A stretch of 59,916 nt of DNA from an uncultured Muribaculaceae bacterium (GCA_947178505.1 CAMWYR010000010.1:1-59916); one strand, 5' to 3'. Positions 6,198 to 16,357 are shown, counted from the first letter of the stretch. Program-made: numbers and translations. The notes: generated by a model not told the origin, from the letters alone.

Positions 6198-7589
6198 ATG
6201 GAAGAGTATAAACTGAAATGGAACAAGTGTCTTGAGAAGATTCGCACCAATATCGGTGACGAACGCTTCCGCGTGTGGTTCTCTAAAGTCGAGGCCATTG
6301 ACTTCACGGATAATAAGCTCGTTCTGCTTGTCCCATCTCGGTTTTATATGGAGAAATTCGAGGATGATTTTTATAACATCCTCCGCTCAGCTATCTTCGC
6401 CCACTTCGGGCAGGGCGTACAGCTCGCCTATGATTATTACGTGATTGATGGTGACAAGAATTCTAAGGTCGCAATCCAGAGTCCCGAACACTCTCACCTG
6501 CTCAAGAATAAAATTGAGCAGAAAATTACTGCTAACCGGCCTGTCGACCAGCGTGGTCAGGTGTTTGATTCGCAGCTTAACAGTACGCTCAATTTTGAAA
6601 ACTACTGCGTGGGCCGCAGCAACAAGCTTCCTTTCACAATTGCCGAGCATATCGCCAATCATCCGGAGAAGCCTGACTTCAACCCCTTCTTCCTTTTTGG
6701 TAATGTCGGTGTAGGTAAGACCCACCTCATTCAGGCTATCGGTATCCGTATTAAGGAGAAGAACCCGCGCGCACGTGTGCTTTTCGTTACGATGAGGCAG
6801 TTCCAGAATCTTTATGCTAACGCTACCATCAAGAAGGAGATTCCTGAATTCATCAACTGGTTCCAGAGCATGGATGCCATCCTCTTCGACGATCTTCAGG
6901 AACTTTCCAATAAGACCGGTACTGCCGAGGCGCTCTTCCCGATTTTCAATCATCTTCATCAGAACAATAAGAAGCTCATCTTTACGTGCGATCGTCCGCC
7001 GATGGAGCTTGACGGAATTGCCGACCGCCTTATCGACCGTTTCAAGTGGGGAATCACCGAGCCTCTCGAGAATCCCGACTATGAGTTGAGAAAGTCGATT
7101 CTTGAATTCAAGGCGAAGCGTAACGGGCTCGATCTGAACGATGACATTATTGATTTGATTGCCAAGAGTTCTAACGGTTCGGTGCGTGAACTGGAGGGAA
7201 TCGTAATGGGGCTCTATACACGCTCAATTACTGAAAATTGTCCGATCACTGCGGATCTTGCCGAGAAAGTCATCAGTCATCTCGTCAAGAAAGCGGAGAA
7301 GAAAATTGTCAATTTCGATATGATTGTGGAGAACACTGCTGAATTCTATCGTCTGAATCCGGATGCGATTTTCAGTAAGAGCCGCTTAAGAGATATTGCC
7401 GATGCCCGCCAGATGATCATGTATCTATGCAAGAAGCACACGGGCCTCTCTTCGCCCGCAATCGGCGCCAAACTCAATCGTAAGCATGCGACCGTCCTGC
7501 ACGGCATATCTGCCATCACCGACCGTCTGGAGGTCTCGAAAGAGTTGAGTGATGCGGTGGCTTCAATAGAGAAGGCAATGCTTGGCTGA
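6198..7589 (+). CDS. dnaA: Chromosomal replication initiator DnaA
   Basis: A 463-residue AAA+ protein that opens the origin and loads the replicative helicase. The N-terminal domain I is about residues 1-85. The Walker A motif GNVGVGKT is near residue 168, and the Walker B motif ILFDDLQ near 227. The C-terminal DNA-binding domain IV carries the DnaA signature, ARQMIMYLCKKHTGLSSPAIG then RKHATVLHG. The frame is open to an ATG at 6174, but family members start close to the WNKCLEKI motif, so the ATG at 6198 is preferred. It ends 28 bp before a 16-bp-stem terminator. The prophage end lies just upstream, so its natural upstream neighbour or origin may have been displaced. Confidence 0.97.
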   Translation: MEEYKLKWNKCLEKIRTNIGDERFRVWFSKVEAIDFTDNKLVLLVPSRFYMEKFEDDFYNILRSAIFAHFGQGVQLAYDYYVIDGDKNSKVAIQSPEHSHLLKNKIEQKITANRPVDQRGQVFDSQLNSTLNFENYCVGRSNKLPFTIAEHIANHPEKPDFNPFFLFGNVGVGKTHLIQAIGIRIKEKNPRARVLFVTMRQFQNLYANATIKKEIPEFINWFQSMDAILFDDLQELSNKTGTAEALFPIFNHLHQNNKKLIFTCDRPPMELDGIADRLIDRFKWGITEPLENPDYELRKSILEFKAKRNGLDLNDDIIDLIAKSSNGSVRELEGIVMGLYTRSITENCPITADLAEKVISHLVKKAEKKIVNFDMIVENTAEFYRLNPDAIFSKSRLRDIADARQMIMYLCKKHTGLSSPAIGAKLNRKHATVLHGISAITDRLEVSKELSDAVASIEKAMLG

Positions 7590-7616
7590 TTCCCGGACAT
7601 TAATATATAAAATAAG

Positions 7617-7651
7617 CTGTAACTTACCCGGCATCGCCGGGTAAGTTACAG
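7617..7651. terminator. Strong terminator between dnaA and the convergent TPR gene
   Basis: A perfect 16-bp stem: CTGTAACTTACCCGGC (7617-7632), loop ATC, then its exact complement (7636-7651), followed by a T-rich tract on the plus strand. It ends dnaA and may also insulate the leftward operon that stops at 7689. Confidence 0.92.
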
Positions 7652-7688
7652 TTTATTTCTTTTTGTGCGAGGGTATTTATTAGGCAGT

Positions 7689-9881
7689 TTATTTCCTGAA
7701 TCTTCTGAGGGCGGTCTCAAAAATGAGGAGAGCGGTAGGTCGCGACACTCCAAGACGGACCAATACATCGAGATCATTGCTGAAGGCTATGCGCAGATCT
7801 TCCGCATTTTCCTGGCCGGCGAGAGAATAGTAATTAACAGCCTCCTTAAAATTATTCTCTATAAGAGCCAGATAGCCAAGGTGCATGTAGTCTGAGGAAA
7901 CGGGGTCGATCGACAGCAATTTTCCGTAGATATCCTTGCTCTTTTCTAAGTTACCGTTCAGCAGCTCGGTCCAGGCGAGCCCCCTCATCACTTTCGGAGT
8001 GTCCGGACTCAGATAGTGAGCATGATAATAGTGCTGGAGCGCCTCCGCATAATTTCCGGTTTTTACGAGCAGATGGGCCGTATTCAGCATTGTCGGGATG
8101 CTTTCAGGTTCGGCCTCAAGCACCGACTGATAATATTTCAGCGCCTTCTTTTCATTCCCGGCGAGCTTATTGACATAAGCAAGCTTCCTTAGCAGCCAGA
8201 GCCCGGGAGTATCAAGTAGGGCGGACTGCTCGTAAGCCTCCAGCGCATCCTGAAGATTTCCCTGAGACTGATAGCAGAAGCCTATTTTTTGCAGGATTGT
8301 GGCATCCTGCGGAGCATTCTCCGCCATCAGTCGTAGCACCGGCAATGCTTCTGAATAATATCCACGGCTGAAATAGAACTCCGCCACAAGCTCTACTATC
8401 TCCTCATCCTGCAAAAGTGGTCCGAGCACCGGAAAATCATAGAAATTAAACTCTCTATCAAAAGGACTCCTGAAACCCTCTTTCTTCCTGAAGAGTTTGA
8501 AGAAGCGGTAAAAGTCTCTCACGACTTTCACAATTTCCTTATCAAATGCCGATTTCCTTGTATGCGGCTCCTGAGCCTGCATCTGATCCTTAAGTTGGCT
8601 CAGCTGCATTTTCATTGAGTCGAGCATCATCCTGCGTTGGGACGCCGGCAGCTGGGTAGTGGCAAAGGCAAGTGAATACATGTCGGAATCGCACATTTCG
8701 ATGCCTCCGGTCGACATAAGCTCCATTAATTCTGAAGCATCTTCCTCCAGCTTCAGGGCAGAATGGTGCTCGTCAAAGGGCAGAAACCAGTTGGCGGCAG
8801 AATTAAAGAAGGGGAACTGTTTCAGATTGGAGAATGCCAGCATCATTGTATCAGCCCCCTGCGATACCATCTCGTTCAGTTCCTCCATCTTTTTCGAAAG
8901 TCCTTTCTTTGCCAGCAGTTCTTCCCACTCAGGATTATTCATAAGCTCCTCGGCATCGATCTCACCCTCTTTTGTCTTTTTGAGGATATCCATCATCTCC
9001 GGGCGGATCTTCATCAGATCAGGCATGATTTTATCGCGCAGAGTGTGGGAGAGTCTTTCCGTATCATGGGTTCCCACCATTGTCCGGACAGCCACTTTAA
9101 GCCGGCTGAATGTGGCGATAGAATCATTCCAGAGCGAAAGCCGGTTGACTAATTCCCTGTCTTTTCTAATCCTGTCGGAATGATAAAGGAAAAACATCAG
9201 AATCCCGAAAAGAGCTCTCGCTGACAATGCGGGGTCCTCACTTTTCTCGAACACATCAAGGAGCGTCTTCAGTTTACCCCGGTCGTAAAAGAAGGTTGCG
9301 GAGATGGTGAAGGCGCTCATCACCGATACAGATATCTCGGGATCGGCGTAACCGGAAAGAAGATACCGGCTCAGATCCTCGTATGCGGTAGTTTCCCCTA
9401 ATGCAGTGAGTGCGATATGAAAGATGGTATCGAGCAGTTCTTCCTTATTCTTACGAAGTTCCTTCTCACTTACACTCCCCGAATCAACGAGGGTGAGTTC
9501 GGCGGCTTTCTCGCCATACTCCTTAACAAGCGCAGCCAGGTTATAACGCCGGAAATCAGAGAATCTCAGAGATGAATAATAATAACTGTCGGTCTCTTTG
9601 GCACGGATGGCACGCACCGCGAGATCGGCTAACGTAAGTACATTCTCCTCTATGTCCTTAAGCATCATTTCGCGGCTTTCGTCAGGATAGCCCTTGAGCA
9701 TGTATTCCACCAGCAGACCGAACGTCTCTATCATTTTGGCAGAGCGCTCCTTCATATAGGCAAGTGATGCCTCGTCTAATAATTCATTGACAACTTCTAT
9801 TGCTTCCGGATAGCGCATATTGGCAAGATGATCCTCTATCTTACGACGTTTTCCGGTAATTCGGTCTATATCATTTTTCAT
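7689..9881 (-). CDS. Large TPR protein, last gene of the dxs-trk operon
   Basis: A 730-residue, probably cytoplasmic protein with no signal peptide or membrane segment. About residues 1-480 are helical and charged and match no family I recognise. From about residue 500 the protein carries consecutive tetratricopeptide repeats, visible as ATILQKIGFCYQSQGNLQDALEAYEQ, ALKYYQSVLEAEPESIP, NYAEALQHYYHAHYLSPD and GNLEKSKDIYGKLLSIDP. TPR domains bind protein partners. The partner is unknown. It follows the methyltransferase gene by 101 bp on the same strand and faces dnaA across a terminator. Confidence 0.8.
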   Translation of the reverse strand: MKNDIDRITGKRRKIEDHLANMRYPEAIEVVNELLDEASLAYMKERSAKMIETFGLLVEYMLKGYPDESREMMLKDIEENVLTLADLAVRAIRAKETDSYYYSSLRFSDFRRYNLAALVKEYGEKAAELTLVDSGSVSEKELRKNKEELLDTIFHIALTALGETTAYEDLSRYLLSGYADPEISVSVMSAFTISATFFYDRGKLKTLLDVFEKSEDPALSARALFGILMFFLYHSDRIRKDRELVNRLSLWNDSIATFSRLKVAVRTMVGTHDTERLSHTLRDKIMPDLMKIRPEMMDILKKTKEGEIDAEELMNNPEWEELLAKKGLSKKMEELNEMVSQGADTMMLAFSNLKQFPFFNSAANWFLPFDEHHSALKLEEDASELMELMSTGGIEMCDSDMYSLAFATTQLPASQRRMMLDSMKMQLSQLKDQMQAQEPHTRKSAFDKEIVKVVRDFYRFFKLFRKKEGFRSPFDREFNFYDFPVLGPLLQDEEIVELVAEFYFSRGYYSEALPVLRLMAENAPQDATILQKIGFCYQSQGNLQDALEAYEQSALLDTPGLWLLRKLAYVNKLAGNEKKALKYYQSVLEAEPESIPTMLNTAHLLVKTGNYAEALQHYYHAHYLSPDTPKVMRGLAWTELLNGNLEKSKDIYGKLLSIDPVSSDYMHLGYLALIENNFKEAVNYYSLAGQENAEDLRIAFSNDLDVLVRLGVSRPTALLIFETALRRFRK

Positions 9882-9982
9882 AATATGGTCTTTTCAGTAA
9901 AACGAAACAGTCGAAACTATCTCTGTTATAATAATAACAAAAGTCAGGCCAAAATCTTCGTGGCATTCGTTCAAAAGTCAAT

Positions 9983-11233
9983 TCAGCTTATTCTGCTGCA
10001 TTTCACAAGGGTTGGGTTGCCTTGTTCTCCTGCTCTGAATCCTATGATCCAGATATCATCTCCAGATGTAATTCCAAGTTTTTTTCTCAGTGTCTCCGGT
10101 TTTTCAGGATAGTTACGCACCATTATCTCACCCTTCCTCTTCTTGAGTGATTTCAGTTCCCGCTTATCAGGAACTGACTCAATGCGGAAGATGCGGCCCG
10201 GAAAGTCGGGATAAAACTCTCGGGATATGAAGAGATCAGTGTCGCGGCCTGCTTGAAGGATACCCCGAAAGTCAGTTTCAAGTTTCTTGCCGGCTCGGAT
10301 TTTATGCACTGCGGCATTGGGATCATAGAGGAAGGTGCCCGGAGTGATCTCTTCCCTACTGGCTATCATCGCGCTTCGGCTGATATCGGCCGGCGTGCAT
10401 TTCCATTCAGAACGGATGCGGAAACTGCCGTCGGCTTCATCCTCCAGATCGACGGCTATAATCTCTTTATCATCTGACGAGAAGATTTTTCCGGCAGCCA
10501 CCAGCACCTCCTTGCATTCGCCGCGAAGACACACCAGATGTATAGAGGCTAAGTCGGGGATCTCGCGTAAGGTCTGCACCGGATCGAGCAGGGGAGAGGC
10601 TTTTATAAGTAAGCCGTCGGCGCGCGACGACAATAATTCATAATTCCCAAGCACGTCGGGAACGCAATCGGTGAGTTTGAAAACGCGGTTGCTCGATATG
10701 TCTCTGCGGGCCGGATCAATATATATGATGTCAGCCTTTTCTTCTCCTCGCTCCTTGAGCCAGTCAATGCAATTATGATTCACTACTGTCAACCTCCCGC
10801 CCTTTGTTTCGATATCATCCTTCAGCACCTCTGCATTCCATACAAGACACCCGTAACGGTCAGACTCAAGTTCTACCGCAGTCACATTATTTCCGTTAAG
10901 TGCCATAGTGAACGCATCTATTCCGAGTCCGGCCGTAAGATCATAGATGCGCCGTCCTGTCCCTATAAGAGAAGCGTGATATTCCGATACTGCCTGATTT
11001 GTCGCCTGTTCAGAGGCCAGCAATGTGGGATATCTGAAGTCGGGGAAGGCATTGAATTTCGATAGCTTTCTGCGCGTATGCTGCCGGCATTCAAGCTGAA
11101 CCACGGCATATTTCAGTTCAGCCTGTTCCAGTTCTTTTCCGCATCGCAGGAGAAGATCGTCAGGCCTGTCATTAATATGCCTGACGATAAAATGAGAAAC
11201 TTCTGATTCAGCTTTCCGAGTAGTGCTGGCCAT
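9983..11233 (-). CDS. Class I SAM-dependent methyltransferase with C-terminal THUMP-like domain
   Basis: A 416-residue protein. Residues about 70-290 form a Rossmann methyltransferase with the SAM loop DLTAGLGIDAFTMAL, the acidic residue in VTAVELESD and a DIIYIDPARRD motif in place of NPPY. The C-terminal part (EITPGTFLYDPNAAVHKI, then KSLKKRKGEIMVRNYPEKPE) matches the THUMP-like domain of this Bacteroidetes family. RNA is the expected substrate, but the target is not known. An upstream in-frame ATG at 11263 would overlap trkH by 26 bp, whereas the ATG at 11233 begins 4 bp after the trkH stop and is preferred. It is part of the dxs-trkA-trkH transcript. Confidence 0.85.
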   Translation of the reverse strand: MASTTRKAESEVSHFIVRHINDRPDDLLLRCGKELEQAELKYAVVQLECRQHTRRKLSKFNAFPDFRYPTLLASEQATNQAVSEYHASLIGTGRRIYDLTAGLGIDAFTMALNGNNVTAVELESDRYGCLVWNAEVLKDDIETKGGRLTVVNHNCIDWLKERGEEKADIIYIDPARRDISSNRVFKLTDCVPDVLGNYELLSSRADGLLIKASPLLDPVQTLREIPDLASIHLVCLRGECKEVLVAAGKIFSSDDKEIIAVDLEDEADGSFRIRSEWKCTPADISRSAMIASREEITPGTFLYDPNAAVHKIRAGKKLETDFRGILQAGRDTDLFISREFYPDFPGRIFRIESVPDKRELKSLKKRKGEIMVRNYPEKPETLRKKLGITSGDDIWIIGFRAGEQGNPTLVKCSRIS

Positions 11234-11237
11234 AGCT

Positions 11238-12722
11238 TTATTGCTTCCAGAATGAAGGGACAAAGACGAGGAGAATAGTGAATATCTCGAGACGTCCCAC
11301 GAGCATGATGAAACCCAGAAGCCATTTAGCAGAATCGGGCATTGCGATATAATTATTGGCCGATCCTATCACGCCGGCGTCAAGTCCGGTATTCGAAATC
11401 GCCTGCAATGAATAGAAAAGCCCATCCTTGAGGTCGAGTCCTAACAGTGCGAGTGCGGCTCCTCCGACAATGATAATAATGAAGAACATGAAGAGGAACG
11501 CAAGCACCTTCATCACGACGGGCGAAGGAGTGCCCTTTCCGTTAAGGCATACGGTGGTGACTGCGCCGGGATGCATCATCTTATAAAATTCATTCTTGAT
11601 GAATTTAAAGAGTATGACGAAGCGGTCGATCTTCGCACCTCCCGACGTGCTGCCTGCACATGCTCCCATAATCATCATGATGATCATCACGAGAGCGGCT
11701 ATAGCACCCCATTGGGCGAAGTCCGGTTCACTTATTCCTGTGGATGATATAAGAGATACGCTCTGGAAGAGCGGATCGATCGTGACATCAGATACATCCT
11801 TTACATCCCCGTAGATAACGATGTTGATAGCAAATATCACTGCTCCTATCAGTATCGACATCATATACACCCTTAATGCAGTGTTCTGCATAAGACCCTT
11901 CGGTTTGCCGGTGGCTGCGTTATAGAGCAGAGAGAAGTTCACGCCTCCAAGAAACATAAAGATGATCATTATGATCTTCACGTAATGAGAATGAAGCGTA
12001 TGAATGCCACCGTTTGCTACGGAGAAGCCGCCGGTAGACATTGTAGAGAGGCCATAGCAGATCGCATCGTAGAAATCCATCTCTGAAAAGGAGAGCAGGA
12101 TTATGAGCACTACAGTGAGAGCCGCATAGACACCCCAGAGCCCTTTGGCCGTGAAGCTTACCCGGGGCCGGAGTTTATCGTGTGTAATTCCCGTGACCTC
12201 CGCATTGAACATCTGCATGCCCCCCGACGTGTTGAGCATCGGAACCACAGCAAGTGTGAAGAGTATGATTCCGAGGCCTCCGATCCATTGCGTGATACAG
12301 CGCCATATCAGGATTGACTTAGGCACATCCTCAAGTGATTCCAATACAGATGCTCCTGTTGTGGTGAAGCCGCTGATGGTCTCGAAAAAGGCGTCAGTAA
12401 CGCTGAGATGCACGCTATAGAAAATAAACGGAAGCATCCCGAAGAGCGAAAGAACTACCCAGGTAAATCCGGTGAGCAGGATGGCCTCGCGCTTTCCCAT
12501 ATCTCGCGACTTAAGCTTTATAAGGGTCATCAGAAGGCCCACGACTCCGGTGATTCCCGTACACGCCAGGAAAGGCCAGAAACTCTCATTTTCATTGATA
12601 ATGGCCACAAATGTGGGGAAAACCATGAAAATGGCCTCTATCACAAGAAGACACCCTACGACCCGGAAGAGCATAGGGAAATTTATATAGCTCCTTTTCT
12701 TTATAGTAAAAAATGTTGGCAT
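11238..12722 (-). CDS. trkH: Trk potassium uptake membrane subunit TrkH
   Basis: A 494-residue polytopic inner-membrane protein, the pore-forming part of the Trk potassium system. It has the repeated pore loops of the family: SGFTTTGASVLE near residue 110, LSTMSTGGFSVANGG near 230, SLISSTGISEPDF near 330 and ALQAISNTGLDAG near 450. The MGACAGSTSGGAKIDRF stretch is typical. The regulatory partner TrkA is encoded immediately upstream, with 36 bp between them, so the two form one transport unit. Length and start (MPTFFTIKKRSYINF) fit the family. Confidence 0.96.
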   Translation of the reverse strand: MPTFFTIKKRSYINFPMLFRVVGCLLVIEAIFMVFPTFVAIINENESFWPFLACTGITGVVGLLMTLIKLKSRDMGKREAILLTGFTWVVLSLFGMLPFIFYSVHLSVTDAFFETISGFTTTGASVLESLEDVPKSILIWRCITQWIGGLGIILFTLAVVPMLNTSGGMQMFNAEVTGITHDKLRPRVSFTAKGLWGVYAALTVVLIILLSFSEMDFYDAICYGLSTMSTGGFSVANGGIHTLHSHYVKIIMIIFMFLGGVNFSLLYNAATGKPKGLMQNTALRVYMMSILIGAVIFAINIVIYGDVKDVSDVTIDPLFQSVSLISSTGISEPDFAQWGAIAALVMIIMMIMGACAGSTSGGAKIDRFVILFKFIKNEFYKMMHPGAVTTVCLNGKGTPSPVVMKVLAFLFMFFIIIIVGGAALALLGLDLKDGLFYSLQAISNTGLDAGVIGSANNYIAMPDSAKWLLGFIMLVGRLEIFTILLVFVPSFWKQ

Positions 12723-12758
12723 TGAATAATCAGTTATAGGACGAAACTGAAGGCAGGA

Positions 12759-14093
12759 TCAGTTAAACCACTTCTCTATCTTCTGGAGAGTACCGACAAG
12801 GGAGAATACCACCACACTATCGCCTTCCTCTATACGGGTGTTACCTTTGACGAGCATCACGTCTTTCCCTCTTACGAGTGCCGCAAGCGTCATTCCGAAC
12901 GGAAGACGCAGGTCTTTTACTTCTCCGCGTGTGATTTTTGCACCGGGCTTTACAAAGATCTCTGCAACTTCGGCATCTGCAAGGGCAAAGAAGCGCGAAT
13001 CGCTCTCATCAGCATCAAGCAGGATCTTGTAGATATGGCTTGATGCAAGCAGTTTCTTATTGACGGTATTACCGATGTTGAGATTTTCAGCGAGTCCCAG
13101 GAACTGCAGGTTTTCTACCTCGGCAATCGTTTTAGGTACTCCGAATTCCTTTGCGGTCAGGCAGGTAAGGATATTGGTCTCGGAAGACTCGGTGAGTGCG
13201 AGAAACGCGTCGTACTGATAGATGTTATTCTCGCGAAGCACCTCAATGTCGCGCCCATCTCCATATACAATCTCGCAATCCGGCAGATCTGTGGCAAGCT
13301 GCTCGCAGACGGCCATATCAGTGTCGAGAATCTTGATATGGAATTTATCGTGATACTGCTCGGCAAAACGTCGCGCTATCCTGGTTCCTCCCATAATGAG
13401 CGCCTTCCTTATGACACGCTTCTTCTTACCGCAGAGTTCGCGCACCTCGTCTACATATTGAGGAGTGGTGATGAAGTAGACTACGTCGTCAGGAAGTATC
13501 TCGTCATTACCGTTTGGGATAATAGTCTCATTTCTTCGCTTGATGGCAACGATATGGAAATCGTGCGAAGTTACTGGCAGATCCTTAAGCTTGACATTGA
13601 GCAACACTGAATTATCATGTATCTTGACTCCGATCAGTAATAGTTCGCCATTATGCAGTTCTCCCCAGTAGCGTGTCCAGTTGTGCGACAACGAATTCGC
13701 TATATTGACAGCGGCGAGTTGCTCGGGATAAATCACATGATCTATGCCCATTTCCCGAATAATCTGCCGGTTGTCGGGTATTAGAAACTCATTGTTATCA
13801 ATACGAGCCACCGTTTTCCTTGCACCCATCTTCTTGGCCATGGCGCACGTGGATAGGTTGCGTGTCTCAAAGGGCGTCACGGCGATATAGAGATCTGCAT
13901 CCTTTATGCCGATCTCTCTCAATGCCTCGAATGAGGATGTGGAGCCGTTCCAAGTCATCAGGTTGTAATTGGAGTCTATGACGTCCAGTTTCGACTGATC
14001 ATTATCGATGAGTGTGATATCCTGATTCTCTTTCGAAAGCATCTTCGCCAGATGACTTCCGACTTCTCCCGCGCCTGCAATAATTATTTTCAT
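12759..14093 (-). CDS. trkA: Trk potassium uptake regulatory subunit TrkA
   Basis: A 444-residue cytoplasmic protein that gates TrkH in response to bound nucleotides. It has two RCK units. The first begins MKIIIAGAGEVGSHLA and has ITLIDND; the second has ALIMGGTRIARRFAE near residue 232 and IKILDTDMAV. Each is followed by an RCK_C regulatory segment, the last one ending GDSVVVFSLVGTLQKIEKWF. Its ATG overlaps the dxs stop codon as ATGA, so the two genes are probably translationally coupled. Confidence 0.96.
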   Translation of the reverse strand: MKIIIAGAGEVGSHLAKMLSKENQDITLIDNDQSKLDVIDSNYNLMTWNGSTSSFEALREIGIKDADLYIAVTPFETRNLSTCAMAKKMGARKTVARIDNNEFLIPDNRQIIREMGIDHVIYPEQLAAVNIANSLSHNWTRYWGELHNGELLLIGVKIHDNSVLLNVKLKDLPVTSHDFHIVAIKRRNETIIPNGNDEILPDDVVYFITTPQYVDEVRELCGKKKRVIRKALIMGGTRIARRFAEQYHDKFHIKILDTDMAVCEQLATDLPDCEIVYGDGRDIEVLRENNIYQYDAFLALTESSETNILTCLTAKEFGVPKTIAEVENLQFLGLAENLNIGNTVNKKLLASSHIYKILLDADESDSRFFALADAEVAEIFVKPGAKITRGEVKDLRLPFGMTLAALVRGKDVMLVKGNTRIEEGDSVVVFSLVGTLQKIEKWFN

Positions 14094-15991
14094 TCCTGAT
14101 CCTCTTCCGTTATTGCCTTTATTATTCCTGCGCTGTCAAAGCCGCAATCTTTTCTCAGTTCGGCAACCGAGCCATGGAACACCCATTCATCGGGAATACC
14201 GAGCCTTTTTATGTTCAATTTCTTACCGTTCTGTTCGAGCCATTCCTCTACGGCTGATCCGAAGCCTCCGGTGCGGATACCATCTTCTACTGTCACGATG
14301 CTGTCGTATCTGCCGGCAATCTCCGAAAGCAGTTCCGTATCAAGTGGTTTTACCCAGATCATGTCGTAGACATCCACATCCTTACCATTCGCCGAAAGAT
14401 GATCGGCAGCCGTCAGGGCTTCGCTGAGCACAGGCCCGACTGAAAGAATGGCAGTGCGTGCGTTTTCCCTTTCGGTTATCCGACGCCCTTTGCCTATCTC
14501 TATTCCGACAGGATTCTTAGCGAATGGCGACTCATCTGCTTTGCCCCTCGGATAGCGGATGGCAAGCGGACCATTCCATCCGAGCGACGAATGGATAATA
14601 TTCCGGAGGGAGGAGGCATCTGAGGGAGCGGCTATCTTTATGCCTGGAATTATGCGAAGATAGGCAATATCAAACACCCCGTGATGCGTTACGCCATCTT
14701 CACCAACCAGACCGGCTCGGTCAATACAGAACGTGACGGGAAGTCCCTGTATCGCTACATCATGGATGATATTATCGTAGGCCCGCTGCAGAAACGACGA
14801 ATAAATCGCGACATAGGGTCGCTTCCCGGCGGCTGCCAATCCGCCGGCAAATGTAACGGCATGTCCCTCTGAGATTCCGACATCGAACATCCGGTTGGGG
14901 AAAATCTCCATCTTGTTCATCGACGTACCCGAGGGCATGGCGGCGGTAATACCAACCACTCTTGCATCTTCCTTAGCGATTTCCACAATGGAGTCTCCGG
15001 CCACTTCCTGCCATAACGGCGCGGTGCCGGGAGTCTTGGTGTCGGCCTGCCGCACGCCCGAAGACGGATCAAATTTGCCCGGTGCATGCCAGGGCGCCGG
15101 ATTATTCTCCGCGGGCAGATATCCTTTGCCTTTCTTTGAATGAAGATGAAGGATGCGGGGCCCCTTCATTTCCTTTATATCCTGAAGCACCTGCACTATC
15201 TTCACCACGTCATTGCCGTTGAAGGGTCCGAAATAACGGATGTTGAGGCCCTCGAAGATATTCTGTTGCTGAGCCACAAGTGATTTCAATGCATTCCCGA
15301 ATCGCAGCATCAGTCCTTTGCCCTTATCCGCTATCAGACCGCGCTTGCGGAATGACTTGTAAAGCCGGTAGCGGAGCTTGTTGTAGCGTGCCGAGGTCGA
15401 GAGATCCGACATATACCGGTGGAGCGCACCGACATTGTCATCAATCGACATATCATTGTCATTCAGGATGATGAGAAGATTATTCGGATACTGCGACGCG
15501 TTGTTTATGCCTTCGAAAGCGAGCCCGTTACTGATGGAGGCATCTCCGATGAGAGCCACGGTCTTTCGGTCTTCGTGGCCCGGAGTATTTAAATCAGCAA
15601 TTGCCATTCCGAGAGCGGCAGAAATGGAATTTCCGGCATGACCGCATACGAACGTGTCATACTCGCTCTCCCTCGGGAAAGGGAAGCCGCTTATCCCGTT
15701 TTTTTTCCTCTGATTCTTAAATTCCTCGAATCGGCCTGTCAGCAACTTATGGGCATAAGCCTGATGGCCTACGTCAAAAACAATTCTGTCGGTAGGGGAG
15801 TCGAACACATAGTGCATCGCAACAATGATGTCGACGGCGCCCATACTCGAGCCGAAGTGGCCCGGATTTGACGACAGATTATTGATGAGGTAGGATCTTA
15901 TCTCATCGCATAACGCCGGTAGTTGCTCGATCTTGAGCGCTTTCAGATCGGCAGGTGACTTTATATTCTTGAGCAACGGATATTCTTCCAT
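14090..15991 (-). CDS. dxs: 1-deoxy-D-xylulose-5-phosphate synthase
   Basis: A 633-residue thiamine-diphosphate enzyme joining pyruvate and glyceraldehyde 3-phosphate, the first step of the MEP isoprenoid pathway; its product also feeds thiamine and pyridoxal synthesis. The ThDP-binding stretch is GDASISNGLAFEGINNAS then LNDNDMSI. The pyrimidine domain has GISEGHAVTFAGGLAAAG and FCIDRAGLVGEDGVTHHG, and the transketolase C-terminal domain follows. The usual GDG is GDA here, which I believe is normal in Bacteroidetes. The frame is open to 16066, but the ATG at 15991 (MEEYPLLKNI) matches the family length. It overlaps trkA by 4 bp. Confidence 0.96.
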   Translation of the reverse strand: MEEYPLLKNIKSPADLKALKIEQLPALCDEIRSYLINNLSSNPGHFGSSMGAVDIIVAMHYVFDSPTDRIVFDVGHQAYAHKLLTGRFEEFKNQRKKNGISGFPFPRESEYDTFVCGHAGNSISAALGMAIADLNTPGHEDRKTVALIGDASISNGLAFEGINNASQYPNNLLIILNDNDMSIDDNVGALHRYMSDLSTSARYNKLRYRLYKSFRKRGLIADKGKGLMLRFGNALKSLVAQQQNIFEGLNIRYFGPFNGNDVVKIVQVLQDIKEMKGPRILHLHSKKGKGYLPAENNPAPWHAPGKFDPSSGVRQADTKTPGTAPLWQEVAGDSIVEIAKEDARVVGITAAMPSGTSMNKMEIFPNRMFDVGISEGHAVTFAGGLAAAGKRPYVAIYSSFLQRAYDNIIHDVAIQGLPVTFCIDRAGLVGEDGVTHHGVFDIAYLRIIPGIKIAAPSDASSLRNIIHSSLGWNGPLAIRYPRGKADESPFAKNPVGIEIGKGRRITERENARTAILSVGPVLSEALTAADHLSANGKDVDVYDMIWVKPLDTELLSEIAGRYDSIVTVEDGIRTGGFGSAVEEWLEQNGKKLNIKRLGIPDEWVFHGSVAELRKDCGFDSAGIIKAITEEDQE

Positions 15992-16019
15992 TTCTTTCAG
16001 TGAGTATGGCGAAGACTCT

Positions 16020-16253
16020 CTATCTGCGGGGCTGTTCTCCTCTGTATTTCTTCCATAGCGGCACAAATACTATGATTCCCGACATAATTACCAGAAGCAG
16101 GTTCTTAAATGTTAAGCCTCCGGCTGTCAGTAACAGTACGACCAATGCAACCCATACTGCGGCCAGGAATGTGAGTCCTATGATAGTAGTTGTCTTCATG
16201 CGTGATGTGAGCGGTTCCGGATTATATGTTTCTTTAGAATGGTATTTTTTCAA
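16020..16253 (-). CDS. Small membrane protein, first gene of the dxs operon
   Basis: A 77-residue protein with a polar N-terminus (MKKYHSKETYNPEPL) and two transmembrane segments, about residues 22-44 and 47-65, ending in a basic tail. I recognise no family. It is 28 bp upstream of dxs on the same strand and has a promoter-like element upstream, so it is probably the first gene of the dxs-trkA-trkH transcript. A role with the Trk system or membrane stress is possible, but nothing in the sequence shows it. Confidence 0.65.
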   Translation of the reverse strand: MKKYHSKETYNPEPLTSRMKTTTIIGLTFLAAVWVALVVLLLTAGGLTFKNLLLVIMSGIIVFVPLWKKYRGEQPRR

Positions 16254-16357
16254 TTCCGGTAATGTCAGAAATTGAGATTGGAGTTACTGTATAAGCGGAA
16301 CTGCTTCAATATGCGAATTTACTAAAAATTTTCCAAACTTCACACATAAGCTCCCTA

